64,000 bases of DNA, taken from NCBI GenBank assembly GCA_032027085.1, contig JAVSMS010000001.1, positions 4,904,361 to 4,968,360 on the forward strand. The letters run 5' to 3'. The notes below the pieces were generated by a model. The model had not been told where the DNA came from, ran no database searches, and was given only the letters and a program-made list of their open reading frames with translations. Of this stretch, positions 8,659-17,614 are shown in pieces. The DNA comes from Pseudorhodoplanes sp. GTDB lineage: Bacteria > Pseudomonadota > Alphaproteobacteria > Rhizobiales > Xanthobacteraceae. How positions within the stretch are numbered: the stretch's first letter is position 1; every line of letters starts with the position of its first letter. The translations under genes and the position numbers were made by a program.

Positions 8659-9534
8659 ATGCCCATGCACCCGCGCGAGCGCATGTCCTATTCGGCGATC
8701 GAAGGACGCGCGCCGCTGAAATTTCCCGACGGCGTGCGCATGGTAATCTGGCCGGTGCTGGCGCTGGAGGAATGGGACATGTCGCGGCCGATGGCGCGCA
8801 TGGTGATCTCGCCGCCGCAGGGTCAGCCGATGCTGCCCGACCATCCGAACTGGAGCTGGCATGAATACGGCATGCGCGTCGGCTTCTGGCGCATGAAGAA
8901 GATGCTGGAGCGCGTGGGCGCCACGCCGACGGTCACGCTCAATGCCAAGGTCTGCGAGACCTATCCGCAGGTGGTGCAGGCCTGCGTCGACGCCGGCTGG
9001 GAGCTGAACGCGCATGGCTATGAGCAGGTCCCGATGCACAAGCTCGAGGATCAGCGTGCGAGCATCATGAAATCGATGGACACGATCGAGAAGTTCTGGG
9101 GCAAGCGGCCGCGCGGCTGGTTCGGTCCGGGCCTGACGCAGACCTTCGATACGCTCGATTATCTCAGCGAAGCGGGCGTCGAATATATCGGCGACTGGGT
9201 GCTGGACGATGAGCCGGTGACGCTGAAGACCGCGCACAAGCCGGTCGTGGCCCTGCCCTACAATTTCGAGATCCACGACATCGTGCTGATGGCGCTGCAG
9301 AACCACACCTCCGACATGATGTATGTGCGCGCCATGGACCAGTTCAACTGCCTGTATGAAGAGGCGGCCGAACGGCCGAAGATCATGGCGATCGCCTGCC
9401 ATCCCTATCTGTCGGGCGTGCCGCACCGCATCGCCCATGTCGAGCGCACCTTCCGCGAATTGCTCGCCAAGCCGGGCGTCGTGTCGTGGAACGGCGCGCA
9501 GATCCTTGACTGGTATCTGGCGCAGCAGACGTGA
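8659..9534 (+). CDS. PuuE-like polysaccharide deacetylase family protein (copy 2)
   Basis: A 291-residue paralogue of the preceding gene, similar along its whole length (WSWHEYGMRVG, NAHGYEQVPMHK, WFGPGLTQT). A GGAGG ribosome-binding site stands 6 bases before the ATG. The last codons overlap the amidase start by GTGA, so translation of the two is likely coupled. The tandem pair has diverged in the APGM/GPGL segment and in the region after residue 190, so the two may act on different substrates or form a heteromer. It has no export signal. Confidence 0.87.
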   Translation: MPMHPRERMSYSAIEGRAPLKFPDGVRMVIWPVLALEEWDMSRPMARMVISPPQGQPMLPDHPNWSWHEYGMRVGFWRMKKMLERVGATPTVTLNAKVCETYPQVVQACVDAGWELNAHGYEQVPMHKLEDQRASIMKSMDTIEKFWGKRPRGWFGPGLTQTFDTLDYLSEAGVEYIGDWVLDDEPVTLKTAHKPVVALPYNFEIHDIVLMALQNHTSDMMYVRAMDQFNCLYEEAAERPKIMAIACHPYLSGVPHRIAHVERTFRELLAKPGVVSWNGAQILDWYLAQQT

Positions 9535-10739
9535 GCACGGCCGTCAGCAAGGCGGACCGCCGCTCGCCCTTCGTGCCGCATGATCTGGCGCGGCCGATTG
9601 CCGGATCCGACAGCGGCTTGCTTGCCGGGCTGACCGTCGCGATCAAGGACATGTACGACATCGCCGGCGAGCGGACCGGAGGCGGCAATCCTGACTGGCT
9701 GGCTGCGCAGCGTCCCGCCGCACGCAACGCCAGTGCCGTGCAGAAGCTGCTCGATGCCGGCGCGACGGTGATCGGCAAGACGATCTGCGATGAGTTTTTC
9801 TACAGCGTCGCCGGCGTCAACGAGCATTACGGTACGCCGGTCAATCCGCGCGCCCCCGGACGTATTCCGGGAGGATCCTCGAGCGGTTCGGCATCCGCGG
9901 TTGCGGCGGGCACCTGCGATTTCGCGCTCGGCAGCGACACCGGCGGTTCAGTGCGCATCCCCGCCGCCTTCTGCGGCGTTTATGGCATCCGTACGACGCA
10001 CGGCCGCGTCGACGCAACGGGTGCAATGGCGATGGCGGCCTCGTTTGATGCGATCGGCTGGTTTGCGAATGGACCGGGCGTTCTCCGCAATGTCGGTACG
10101 GTTTTGCTTGATGGCAACGCACAGCCGGCCGCGGTGGAGCGCTTGCTGGTCCTCGACGACGCCTTTGCCGAAGCCGATAGCGATGTTGCCGCCCTGCTCC
10201 GTGCGGCACTCGCCGCGATGACGCCGGCACTGCCGGGCCCGCAACACAGACGTATTGCGCCCGAGGGCTTCGACGCGTGGCGCGAGGCGTTCCGCATCAT
10301 TCAGGCGCACGAGATCTGGCAGGTGTATGGCGACTTTGTCACCGCCCGCCGGCCGCAGCTCGGATCGGGCATTCGCGAGCGCATGCAGGCGGCCTCGCAG
10401 ATCGGCGCCGACGAACTCGGCCGTGCACGCGACGTCTATGCGACGGCACGCGCCCACCTGAGAGAGATTGCACAGCCGGGCACCCTGCTCGCGCTACCCA
10501 CGGCGCCGAGCATTGCACCGCGGCTGGACGCCTCGCCGGCGGAACTTGATTCCGTGCGCACCCGCATCATGCGGCTGACCTGTCTTGCCGGGCTTGCCGG
10601 ATTGCCGCAGCTATCGATCGCGGTCGGGACTGTGGCAGGATGTCCGGCGGGACTGTCGCTGATCGGCTGGCCGGGCGGCGACGAGAGCCTGCTCGAACTC
10701 GGATTGTCGCTGTCGCGCTATTGCGGGCTGGAAGCATGA
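9531..10739 (+). CDS. Amidase signature family hydrolase
   Basis: A 402-residue amidase with the Ser-cisSer-Lys triad visible: Lys39 (VAIKDMYD), Ser116/Ser117 in GGSSSGSA, and nucleophile Ser140 in DTGGSVRIPA. It starts at a GTG that overlaps the stop of the upstream hydrolase and ends ATGA-overlapped with the flavin monooxygenase gene, so four genes are translationally linked. The length is at the short end for the family (usually 430-500). The substrate is unknown; position in the cluster suggests the amide released by the PuuE-like hydrolases or by ring cleavage. Confidence 0.9.
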   Translation: MSTAVSKADRRSPFVPHDLARPIAGSDSGLLAGLTVAIKDMYDIAGERTGGGNPDWLAAQRPAARNASAVQKLLDAGATVIGKTICDEFFYSVAGVNEHYGTPVNPRAPGRIPGGSSSGSASAVAAGTCDFALGSDTGGSVRIPAAFCGVYGIRTTHGRVDATGAMAMAASFDAIGWFANGPGVLRNVGTVLLDGNAQPAAVERLLVLDDAFAEADSDVAALLRAALAAMTPALPGPQHRRIAPEGFDAWREAFRIIQAHEIWQVYGDFVTARRPQLGSGIRERMQAASQIGADELGRARDVYATARAHLREIAQPGTLLALPTAPSIAPRLDASPAELDSVRTRIMRLTCLAGLAGLPQLSIAVGTVAGCPAGLSLIGWPGGDESLLELGLSLSRYCGLEA

Positions 10740-11995
10740 CATCAAAGACGCAGGACATTGCGATCATCGGCGGCGGCATTTGCGGATTGGCGCTGGCGCT
10801 CAACCTGCACCGGCTCGGCATTGGCTGCAGGGTCTATGAACGCGCGCCGGAGGTGAAGGAGCTCGGCGTCGGCATCACCCTCCTGCCGCATGCGATGCGC
10901 GAATTCACCGCGCTCGGCATCGCCGACGAGCTGTTCAAGGTGGGCATCGAGAATGCGGAGAGCTGCTTCTTCAACCGCTTCGGCCAGCTCATCTACCGGG
11001 AGCCGCGCGGCAAGTTCGCCGGCTATCAATATCCGGAGGTCGGCATCCATCGCGGCCGCCTGCACCTGATCCTCTATCAGCAGGCGCTGCGCGAGCTCGG
11101 CGCCGAGCGCATCATCACCGACCGGGATTGCGTCGGCCTCGAACAGGATGAGACCGGCGTCAGCCTCGCCTTGCGCGAGACCTCATCCGGCCGCTATCTC
11201 GGGAGCATGCGCGCGGCCGCGGCCATTGCCTGCGACGGCGTCAATTCCACCATCCGCAAGTCCTTCTATTCCGACGAAGAGGTGGCTTTTGCCGGCATCA
11301 ATACGTGGCGCGGCGTGACGCGAAGACCACCGATCCTGACCGGCCGCAGCTATATGCGGATCGGTTCGATTCTCACGGGCAAGATCGTGATCTATCCGAT
11401 CATCGACAATGTCGACGCCAGCGGCAACCAGCTCATCAACTGGATGGCCGAAATCAAGACGGACAATCTCGCCAAGAACGACTGGAACAAGCCGGGCGAT
11501 CTCGACGACTTCTTCCATATCTACAAGGATTGGCGCTTCGACTGGCTGGACGTGGCGGAGTTGATCCGCAATGCCGACCAGATCCTCGAATATCCGATGG
11601 TGGACAAGGATCCGGTCGCGCGCTGGACATTCGGCCGCGTCACCTTTGCCGGAGATGCCGCGCACCCCATGTATCCGCGCGGCTCGAACGGCGCGGCGCA
11701 GGCCGCCATCGACGCCCGCACGCTGGCCGATTGCCTGACGGCGCACGACGACGTGCGCGACGCGCTGAAGGCCTACGAGGAGGCGCGCCTCGCGCCGACC
11801 GCGAAAATCGTCCGCACCAACCGGGAATTCCCGCCGGATTTCATCAACATCAAGGTGGAAGAGCTGGTCGGAGACCAACCGTTCGACGACCTCGACAAAT
11901 ATATCACGCAGGACGAATTGCGCGCGCTGTCCGAGAATTACAAGAGGATTGCGGGCTTTGCGCTATCCGACATCGCGCGTCCGGCCGGGAACTGA
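10736..11995 (+). CDS. PhzS/salicylate-hydroxylase-like FAD monooxygenase
   Basis: A 419-residue class A flavoprotein monooxygenase. The start ATG overlaps the amidase stop (ATGA). The FAD-binding GGGICG motif is at residues 12-17, the DG motif is in IACDGVNS, and the ribityl-binding GDAAHPMYPRGSNGA motif lies near residue 305. The middle segment (INTWRGVT, EYPMVDKDP) is close to that of the phenazine monooxygenase PhzS and differs from classical salicylate hydroxylases. The family uses NAD(P)H and O2 to hydroxylate an activated aromatic or N-heterocyclic ring. Its linkage to hydrolases suggests an N-containing aromatic substrate (inference). Confidence 0.88.
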   Translation: MTSKTQDIAIIGGGICGLALALNLHRLGIGCRVYERAPEVKELGVGITLLPHAMREFTALGIADELFKVGIENAESCFFNRFGQLIYREPRGKFAGYQYPEVGIHRGRLHLILYQQALRELGAERIITDRDCVGLEQDETGVSLALRETSSGRYLGSMRAAAAIACDGVNSTIRKSFYSDEEVAFAGINTWRGVTRRPPILTGRSYMRIGSILTGKIVIYPIIDNVDASGNQLINWMAEIKTDNLAKNDWNKPGDLDDFFHIYKDWRFDWLDVAELIRNADQILEYPMVDKDPVARWTFGRVTFAGDAAHPMYPRGSNGAAQAAIDARTLADCLTAHDDVRDALKAYEEARLAPTAKIVRTNREFPPDFINIKVEELVGDQPFDDLDKYITQDELRALSENYKRIAGFALSDIARPAGN

Positions 11996-12043
11996 TCGCC
12001 GGTCCGGCGGTTGGAATGGGCTGACGTTCGACGGGGCACATTC

Positions 12044-12328
12044 ATGTTCAAATGGGCGGTGCTGTTCCTCATTCTCTCGCTGGTCGCGGGCGCGATGGGA
12101 TTCGCCAATATTTCGGAAATCGCCAAACGCATTTCCATGGTGCTGTTCGCGCTGTTCTTCCTGATGTTCCTGGGACTGCTGCTGTTCGCGTGGCTGGTTG
12201 CGAACGCGTTGCAGGGAAGCGGCGTGGTCGAGCCCTCGACCGGAGACCTCATCAAAAGCGCGATCGCGCTAGGCTCCCTGCTGGCGCAACACGTGCCGCT
12301 GGATCTTGCCGGAATCCGTTTTCGGTAA
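12044..12328 (+). CDS. DUF1328/UPF0391-like small membrane protein
   Basis: A 94-residue protein whose first 55 residues match the DUF1328 (YtjA-like) two-helix pattern: MFKWAVLFLILSLVAGAMGF, then a helix of the form ISMVLFALFFLMFLGLLLF. A hydrophilic tail of about 40 residues, not found in the short family members, follows. The last 60 bp overlap the 3' end of the opposing acyl-CoA ligase gene, which is unusual and suggests the tail is a read-through extension. The function of the family is unknown. An open frame 11 codons upstream exists but the ATG at this position fits the family. Confidence 0.72.
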   Translation: MFKWAVLFLILSLVAGAMGFANISEIAKRISMVLFALFFLMFLGLLLFAWLVANALQGSGVVEPSTGDLIKSAIALGSLLAQHVPLDLAGIRFR

Positions 12329-13888
12329 AGCGGCCAGATAGCGGATGGCGCGCGGATATTTGTAGGGCGCGATCGAAGACTTGACGTAATCCTGCAGGCT
12401 CTTGGTCATTGCCTCATCACCGGCCTTGCCATCGCTCAACACGACAAAGGCGGCCACGATCTGCCCGCGTTCCGCATCCGGTAGGCCGACAACGGCGCAT
12501 TCCCTGACATCCGGATGACCGAGGAGAACCTCTTCGATCTCGGCGCCGGAAATATTGTAGCCGGCGCTGACGATCATGTCGTCGGAACGCGCGTGATAGC
12601 GGAAATAACCCTCGTCATCGACGAGGAAGGCGTCGCCGGTGAGATTCCAGCCCTGGCGGACATAAATCTGCTGGCGCTCGACGTCATCGAGATAGCGGCA
12701 GCCGGTCGGGCCACGCACAGCGAGGCGCCCGACAGTGTTGGGCGGCAGCGGCTTCATCTCATCGTCGACCACCATGGCCTCGTAGCCCGGCAACGGCTTT
12801 CCGACCGCGCCCGGCCTCGTCTCTCCCTCAGGCATGGCCAGGAAAGCATGCAGCATCTCGGTTGAACCGATGCTGTTGCGCAAGGTGAGACCGGTTGCCT
12901 TTTTCCATGCGTCGAACACCGAGGGCGGCAGATGCTCGCCGGAAGAAATGCAGGTTCTGAGACTTGTCAGGTCGTAATTCGCCCTCTGCGCGGTCATCGC
13001 GCGATAGAGCGTCGGTACGGTGAACAGCCGAGTGACACGATGCCGCTCGATCGCGCCCAGCAAGGCCTCCGGCGTCGGCTGCTCCAGCAACACGCCGGAC
13101 GCGCCGAAGCGCAGCGGAAACAAGAGCATGGCGCCGAGCCCGAAGGTGAATGCGAAGGGTGCGCTGCCGGCAAAGACATCGTCTTCCTGAATGCGCAAGA
13201 AGCGCGGAAAGCAATCGGCGACCGCGAGAATGTCTCGATGGAAATGCATGGTCGCCTTCGCGGATCCGGTAGTGCCCGAGGTGAAGGCGATCAGTCCGAC
13301 ATCGTCGTGCGAGACAATGACGTTCTCAAAAATGCCGCTCTGCGCCGTCATGCGCGTTTCGAGGCTGTCGGGTGCCTCGCCGTTGAAATACAGCGTGCGT
13401 ACCTGCGGCGCGGCCTCGACGGCGCCTTGCCATTCGCCGGCCAGCCGCGCATCGCAAATCGCAAATTGTACGGCTGCCTTTTCCAGAATGTAGGCCAGTT
13501 CCCGCGAGCGCAGCAGCGGCATGGTGGAGACAACAATTCCGCCCGCCTTCAGCACGCCTAGCCATGCCGCCGCCAGCATCGGATTGTTGGCCGAGCGCAG
13601 CAGCACGCGGTTTCCCGGCACGAGGCCCACATCGTGGACCAGCACCGCGGCGATACGGTTGGTGCGCTCGAGCAGTTCCGCATAGCTGACAATGCCGTCG
13701 CTGCTGCGAATGGCAGGCCGCGTGCCCCACCCGCGGGCAATGGCGGTATCGAGCAATTCGCCCGCCGCATTGAACCGCTTCGGATAGTCCATCGCCTGCT
13801 CTTCCCCATGGCGAAGCAAGGGCCACAGTTCAAAGGGCGGGAGATGATCGCGTGCGAAGCTATCGGCGTAAACGGACGGATCAAGCAT
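12269..13888 (-). CDS. 2-Aminobenzoate/benzoate-CoA ligase-like AMP-binding enzyme
   Basis: A 539-residue ANL-superfamily ligase starting at the ATG of MLDPSVYADS; a GTG-type extension further upstream is less likely. The P-loop motif TSGTTGSAKAT, the GDAFLVDDEGYF motif, and the C-terminal catalytic Lys in PKTDSGKIQRH are present. The sequence around GTRPAIRSSDG and the overall layout resemble 2-aminobenzoate- and benzoate-CoA ligases. The reaction would be ATP-dependent thioesterification of an aromatic acid. It is encoded opposite to its neighbours, with its promoter facing the OYE-like gene. Its neighbours, a flavin monooxygenase and an OYE, make an anthranilate-like route plausible but not shown. 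Confidence 0.87.
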   Translation of the reverse strand: MLDPSVYADSFARDHLPPFELWPLLRHGEEQAMDYPKRFNAAGELLDTAIARGWGTRPAIRSSDGIVSYAELLERTNRIAAVLVHDVGLVPGNRVLLRSANNPMLAAAWLGVLKAGGIVVSTMPLLRSRELAYILEKAAVQFAICDARLAGEWQGAVEAAPQVRTLYFNGEAPDSLETRMTAQSGIFENVIVSHDDVGLIAFTSGTTGSAKATMHFHRDILAVADCFPRFLRIQEDDVFAGSAPFAFTFGLGAMLLFPLRFGASGVLLEQPTPEALLGAIERHRVTRLFTVPTLYRAMTAQRANYDLTSLRTCISSGEHLPPSVFDAWKKATGLTLRNSIGSTEMLHAFLAMPEGETRPGAVGKPLPGYEAMVVDDEMKPLPPNTVGRLAVRGPTGCRYLDDVERQQIYVRQGWNLTGDAFLVDDEGYFRYHARSDDMIVSAGYNISGAEIEEVLLGHPDVRECAVVGLPDAERGQIVAAFVVLSDGKAGDEAMTKSLQDYVKSSIAPYKYPRAIRYLAALPKTDSGKIQRHVLRQQGA

Positions 13889-14017
13889 GGTGTGTTCGCT
13901 GTGTATCGGCCGCGCCGGGGGCCGGTCAATGACCGCGCAGCAGAAACCGTTGGCCATCGTCACGTGCATGGCTCGGAGATTGACGGCGTCCCTGCCGGCT
14001 CCTAGACCAGACGCATC

Positions 14018-15484
14018 ATGTGGCGCCCCCCGCAACGTATCCGCTTCGAGGCAAAGCCCGGCCGCATTCCGTCGCGGCAGGAAGCCGAAGCGTCGCGCCT
14101 GTTTTCACCGGTGCAAGTCGGCCCCGTGACGCTCGAGCAGCGGACCTGGATTCCGGCCATGGTGCCCTGGCGCGCGACCGAGGATGGTTTTGTCACGCCG
14201 GACGTGATCGAGTGGTACGCCCGCTTTGCGCGCGGCCGGCCTGGGGCGATCGTCGTGGAAGCCACCGGCATTCGCGACATCCCGAGCGGGCCGCTGCTGC
14301 GGATCGGCCATGACCGCTATGTCGACGGCTTGCGCACGCTCACCCAGGCCATCCGCGAGGCGAGCGGCGGCGAAACAAGGCTTTTCATCCAGCTCATCGA
14401 TTTTCTCGCCATCCGGCGGCGGCCGGACCGCGCCAAGTTCTTTGCGCGGTTTCTGGAGATCACCGACCGGCATCGCCAGGCGTTCGACGATCCCGGCATG
14501 AGTGAAGCGGATGTCCGCGCCGCGCTGGCGGCGTTGAACGACGAACAGCTCCTGCAGACGCTGACGGCACCGGAATACGAGGCCCTGCAGTTCGGTTATC
14601 GTGAGCGCGTCACCGACATGCATCTTGAGCACATTCGCAATCTGCCCAAGGTGCTGCCCGGCCTGTTTGCGGACGCCGCCATGCGTGCCCGCGACGCCGG
14701 ATTTGACGGTGTCGAGCTGCATTACGCACATGCCTATACGATGGCCTCATTCCTTTCCCGCACCAATACGCGAGAGGACGGCTATGGCGGCTCACGCGAA
14801 AACCGGCTGCAGCTGCCGCTGGAAGTGTTCGCGGCCGTTCGCGAGCGCGTCGGCAAGGATTTTGCGGTGGGATGCCGCTATCTGGCGGAAGAATGCATCG
14901 AGGGCGGCAACGAGATCGACGACACGGTGCCCTTCGGCGTCGCCTTCGCGAAAGCCGGGATGGATTTCATCTCCACGTCGCGCGGCGGCAAATTCGACGA
15001 TGCCAAGCAGCCGAGCGTGGGCGCCGCCGCCTATCCCTATACGGGACCGAGCGGCTATGAATGCATGCCGCAATTCATTTCCGACGAGCACGGGCCTTTC
15101 GGCCGCAACGTCGTCGCAACCGCCGCCATCCGCAAGGCGATCCGCGACACCGGCCATGACACGCCGGTGGTTTGCGCCGGCGGCATTCACAATTTCGAAA
15201 TGGCGGAAAGGCTGCTTGCGGAAGGTGTCTGCGACATCGTCGGAGCCGCAAGACAGTCGCTCGCCGACCCGGACTGGTTTCGCAAGATCAAGCTGGGACT
15301 GGGCGACCAGGTGCGGACCTGCGAATACAGCAATTACTGCGAAGGCCTTGATCAAAAGCACAAGACCGTGACCTGCCAGCTTTGGGACAAGGAAGCGCTC
15401 GATGCGCCGGGCGCACGTTTGACGCCGGACGGCAAGCGCCGCCTCATCGCGCCTGACTGGCAGCCGCCGCAGAAGACCTCATGA
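14018..15484 (+). CDS. Old-Yellow-Enzyme-like NADH:flavin oxidoreductase
   Basis: A 488-residue TIM-barrel flavoprotein related to OYE and the 2,4-dienoyl-CoA reductase barrel. The FMN/active-site region GVELHYAHAYTMASFLS and the NTREDGYGGSRENR motif are visible near residue 250. A C-terminal C-X5-C-X10-C arrangement (CEYSNYCEGLDQKHKTVTC) is reminiscent of the 4Fe-4S ligand set of dienoyl-CoA reductases but is not the standard spacing. No second FAD/NADH Rossmann module follows, so an external reductant is needed. It starts 130 bp from the divergent ligase and ends in an ATGA overlap with the next gene. Confidence 0.85.
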   Translation: MWRPPQRIRFEAKPGRIPSRQEAEASRLFSPVQVGPVTLEQRTWIPAMVPWRATEDGFVTPDVIEWYARFARGRPGAIVVEATGIRDIPSGPLLRIGHDRYVDGLRTLTQAIREASGGETRLFIQLIDFLAIRRRPDRAKFFARFLEITDRHRQAFDDPGMSEADVRAALAALNDEQLLQTLTAPEYEALQFGYRERVTDMHLEHIRNLPKVLPGLFADAAMRARDAGFDGVELHYAHAYTMASFLSRTNTREDGYGGSRENRLQLPLEVFAAVRERVGKDFAVGCRYLAEECIEGGNEIDDTVPFGVAFAKAGMDFISTSRGGKFDDAKQPSVGAAAYPYTGPSGYECMPQFISDEHGPFGRNVVATAAIRKAIRDTGHDTPVVCAGGIHNFEMAERLLAEGVCDIVGAARQSLADPDWFRKIKLGLGDQVRTCEYSNYCEGLDQKHKTVTCQLWDKEALDAPGARLTPDGKRRLIAPDWQPPQKTS

Positions 15485-16371
15485 GCGGATTGTTTTGCTT
15501 CGGCCTAAGCTACACGGCCGCAGCCTATATCGAGCGCCATGGCGCACAGTTCAGCCGCATTGCGGGCACGGTGCGCAATGCGGACAAAGCCGAGCAAATC
15601 GCCAAGAACGGAATTGCCGGCCGTGCGGTCGACGCTTTTGCCTTTGACGATATGCGGGCGGCGAAATCGTTGTCAGATGCCGCGCTGCTGATCGTCTCGA
15701 TCCCGCCGGATGCGCATGGCGATATTGCACTGCGCGATTATTCCGACCGCTTGCGTCAGACGAGCGCGCTGCGATCGATCATCTATCTCTCCACCATCGG
15801 CGTTTATGGCGATCACGCCGGCGCCTGGGTCGACGAGACGACCATGCCCAATCCGAAGTCTGCGCGCAGCCGGGAGCGGCTCAAGGCGGAATTGCAGTGG
15901 CAGGATTTCGGTCGCGCCACCGGCATCCCCGTCGCAATCTTTCGGCTGCCGGGCATTTACGGGCCGGGGCGTAACGCGCTCATCAATGTCGCGCGCGGGG
16001 AAGCCAGGCGTATCGTGAAGCCGGGCCAGGTTTTCAACCGCATCCATGTGCACGATATCGCGCAGGCGATCAAGGCGGCGTATATCCGGCGCGCGAACGG
16101 CATTTTCAATATCTGCGACGACGAGCCGGCACCGGCACAGGATCCCATCGCCTATGCCGCCGACTTGCTCGGCGCGGTGTTGCCGGCGGAAGTCGCCTTT
16201 GATGATATCAAGCCGACGCTATCCCCGATGGCGCTCAGCTTTTATGCTGAGAGCAAGCGTGTACGGAACACGCGCATGAAGGATGAGCTCGGGGTCAGTC
16301 TGCTTTATCCAAGCTACCGGGAAGGCCTGCGCGCCCTGTTTGAGCAGGGTGACGCAGCCAACCTTCGCTAG
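15481..16371 (+). CDS. Atypical NAD(P)-binding SDR/epimerase family protein
   Basis: A 296-residue protein of the YeeZ-like atypical SDR type. It begins MSGLFCFGLSYTAAAYIE with a Rossmann-type Gly-x-x-x-x-x motif, and continues with SIIYLSTIGVYGDHAG, RLPGIYGPGR and a central HDIAQAI stretch. The classical YxxxK catalytic pair is not evident in the usual place. The start ATG overlaps the OYE stop (ATGA), so the genes are coupled. Substrate unknown; the context suggests handling of a nucleotide or sugar, or a structural NAD(P) binder (inference). Confidence 0.8.
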   Translation: MSGLFCFGLSYTAAAYIERHGAQFSRIAGTVRNADKAEQIAKNGIAGRAVDAFAFDDMRAAKSLSDAALLIVSIPPDAHGDIALRDYSDRLRQTSALRSIIYLSTIGVYGDHAGAWVDETTMPNPKSARSRERLKAELQWQDFGRATGIPVAIFRLPGIYGPGRNALINVARGEARRIVKPGQVFNRIHVHDIAQAIKAAYIRRANGIFNICDDEPAPAQDPIAYAADLLGAVLPAEVAFDDIKPTLSPMALSFYAESKRVRNTRMKDELGVSLLYPSYREGLRALFEQGDAANLR

Positions 16372-16703
16372 GCCGCGTATTCCGGCCGCTGCGGTGTGAA
16401 GACGTCGAGATTCAGAACCGGCTCATCGCCGACGACTTCGCCCCAATGCTCCACATTGGAGGGAATGAAAAGGACGCCGCCCGGTCCGAGCAGGTAGGAC
16501 TTGTCGCCGACATGAAAGCGCATGGTGCCGGAGATAATGTAGGCGATCTGCTCGTGCACGTGGCTGTGCGGCTGCGGCTTGTGTCCCGGCATCAGGCGAT
16601 GCAACGCCACAGTCGCGCTGGCACCTGAGAATGCCTTGCGATCAACGCCCTCGCGTACCGGCGTCCAGGGAATCGAGCTCCAATCGATTTGCCGCACATC
16701 CAT
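16368..16703 (-). CDS. Single-domain cupin
   Basis: A 111-residue single cupin. The start is the ATG giving MDVRQIDW because AAGGAGG lies five bases upstream; a GTG 15 bp further up would place that ribosome-binding site inside the coding sequence. Conserved cupin motifs are present: HSHVHEQIAYIISGTMRF (metal ligands His, His, Glu) and GGVLFIPSNVEHWG (last His). The stop codon overlaps the stop of the convergent SDR gene in a shared CTAG. It lies 35 bp after livH on the same strand, so it is probably the last gene of the iclR-hyu-liv operon. Possible isomerase, dioxygenase or ligand-binding role. Confidence 0.82.
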   Translation of the reverse strand: MDVRQIDWSSIPWTPVREGVDRKAFSGASATVALHRLMPGHKPQPHSHVHEQIAYIISGTMRFHVGDKSYLLGPGGVLFIPSNVEHWGEVVGDEPVLNLDVFTPQRPEYAA

Positions 16704-16738
16704 TGCATCCTCCTTCACTTTCAGACCCGGTTGTTACC

Positions 16739-17614
16739 TCATTTCGCCGAGCCAAACAGCCCGGACGGACGAATGAACAGAAACAGCAGCAGGATCGACA
16801 GCGCAGCGACATTCTTCAGTCCCGCGCCGAAGGTGACAATCGCCAGCGATTGCGCAAGGCCAAGCATGATGCCGCCGAGGAACGCGCCGAGCGGCCGGCC
16901 GAACCCGCCGATAATGGCGGCGATGAATCCGCTGATTGCGAAGGGCACGCCCACGTTGAACGCAGTATATTGCGTCGGGGTGATCAGGATGCCGGCAATG
17001 GCGCCGAGACCGGCGCTGAGCGCGAAGGCCAGCGCCAGCATGCGGTTTACGGGGATCCCCTGAAGCGCCGCCGCTTCATGATTAATGGCACAGGCGCGCA
17101 TGGCCTTGCCGACCTTCGTGCTTTTGAAGAACAGCCCGAGCAAAGCGACGATCAGCAGCGAGGCGCCGACGATCCAGAGGATCTGATAGCTGATCGCAAT
17201 GCCCGCGATTCGCAGTGGCGGCAGATCGGTGAAGACCGGCAGCGCCTTCGGCTGGTCGCCGACACCGATGAGCGTTGCGCGCTCGATCACGATTTGCGCC
17301 GCCAGCGTCGCCAGGATCATGACGAACATCGTCGCGTGACGATCCCAGAGCGGTCGCACGACGACCCGTTCGATCGCAACGCCGAGCGCCGCGCCGAATG
17401 CGACCGAGGCCAATGCCGCCGCCGGCATCGGCATGCCCTTCTGCATCAGTGTATGCGTGACAATGCCGCCCAGCATCACGAAAGCGCCTTGTGCGAAATT
17501 CACGATGCCGCTGGCGTTGTAGATAACACAGAAACCAACGGCGATCAGGCCGTAGATGCAGCCGACACTGATGCCGCTGATGAGAATCTGCGCAATATAG
17601 CCGAAATCACCCAT
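16739..17614 (-). CDS. livH: Branched-chain amino-acid-type ABC permease (LivH-like)
   Basis: A 291-residue polytopic permease of the LivH family, with the typical start region IGGISVGCIYGLIAVGF and repeated Gly-rich helices. The ABC-coupling region EAAALQGIPVNRMLALAFALSA is present. It partners with the neighbouring LivM and the LivG/LivF ATPases. Its start overlaps the end of livG by 8 bp. The family imports branched-chain amino acids, but many members linked to catabolic genes import aromatic acids, amides or hydantoins instead, so the substrate is uncertain. Confidence 0.88.
   Translation of the reverse strand: MGDFGYIAQILISGISVGCIYGLIAVGFCVIYNASGIVNFAQGAFVMLGGIVTHTLMQKGMPMPAAALASVAFGAALGVAIERVVVRPLWDRHATMFVMILATLAAQIVIERATLIGVGDQPKALPVFTDLPPLRIAGIAISYQILWIVGASLLIVALLGLFFKSTKVGKAMRACAINHEAAALQGIPVNRMLALAFALSAGLGAIAGILITPTQYTAFNVGVPFAISGFIAAIIGGFGRPLGAFLGGIMLGLAQSLAIVTFGAGLKNVAALSILLLFLFIRPSGLFGSAK

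Noticed and set aside
10640..10735. Longer N-terminus for the flavin monooxygenase
   Set aside because: The extra 32 residues overlap the amidase gene and lie before the GGGICG motif; the ATGA-coupled start is preferred.
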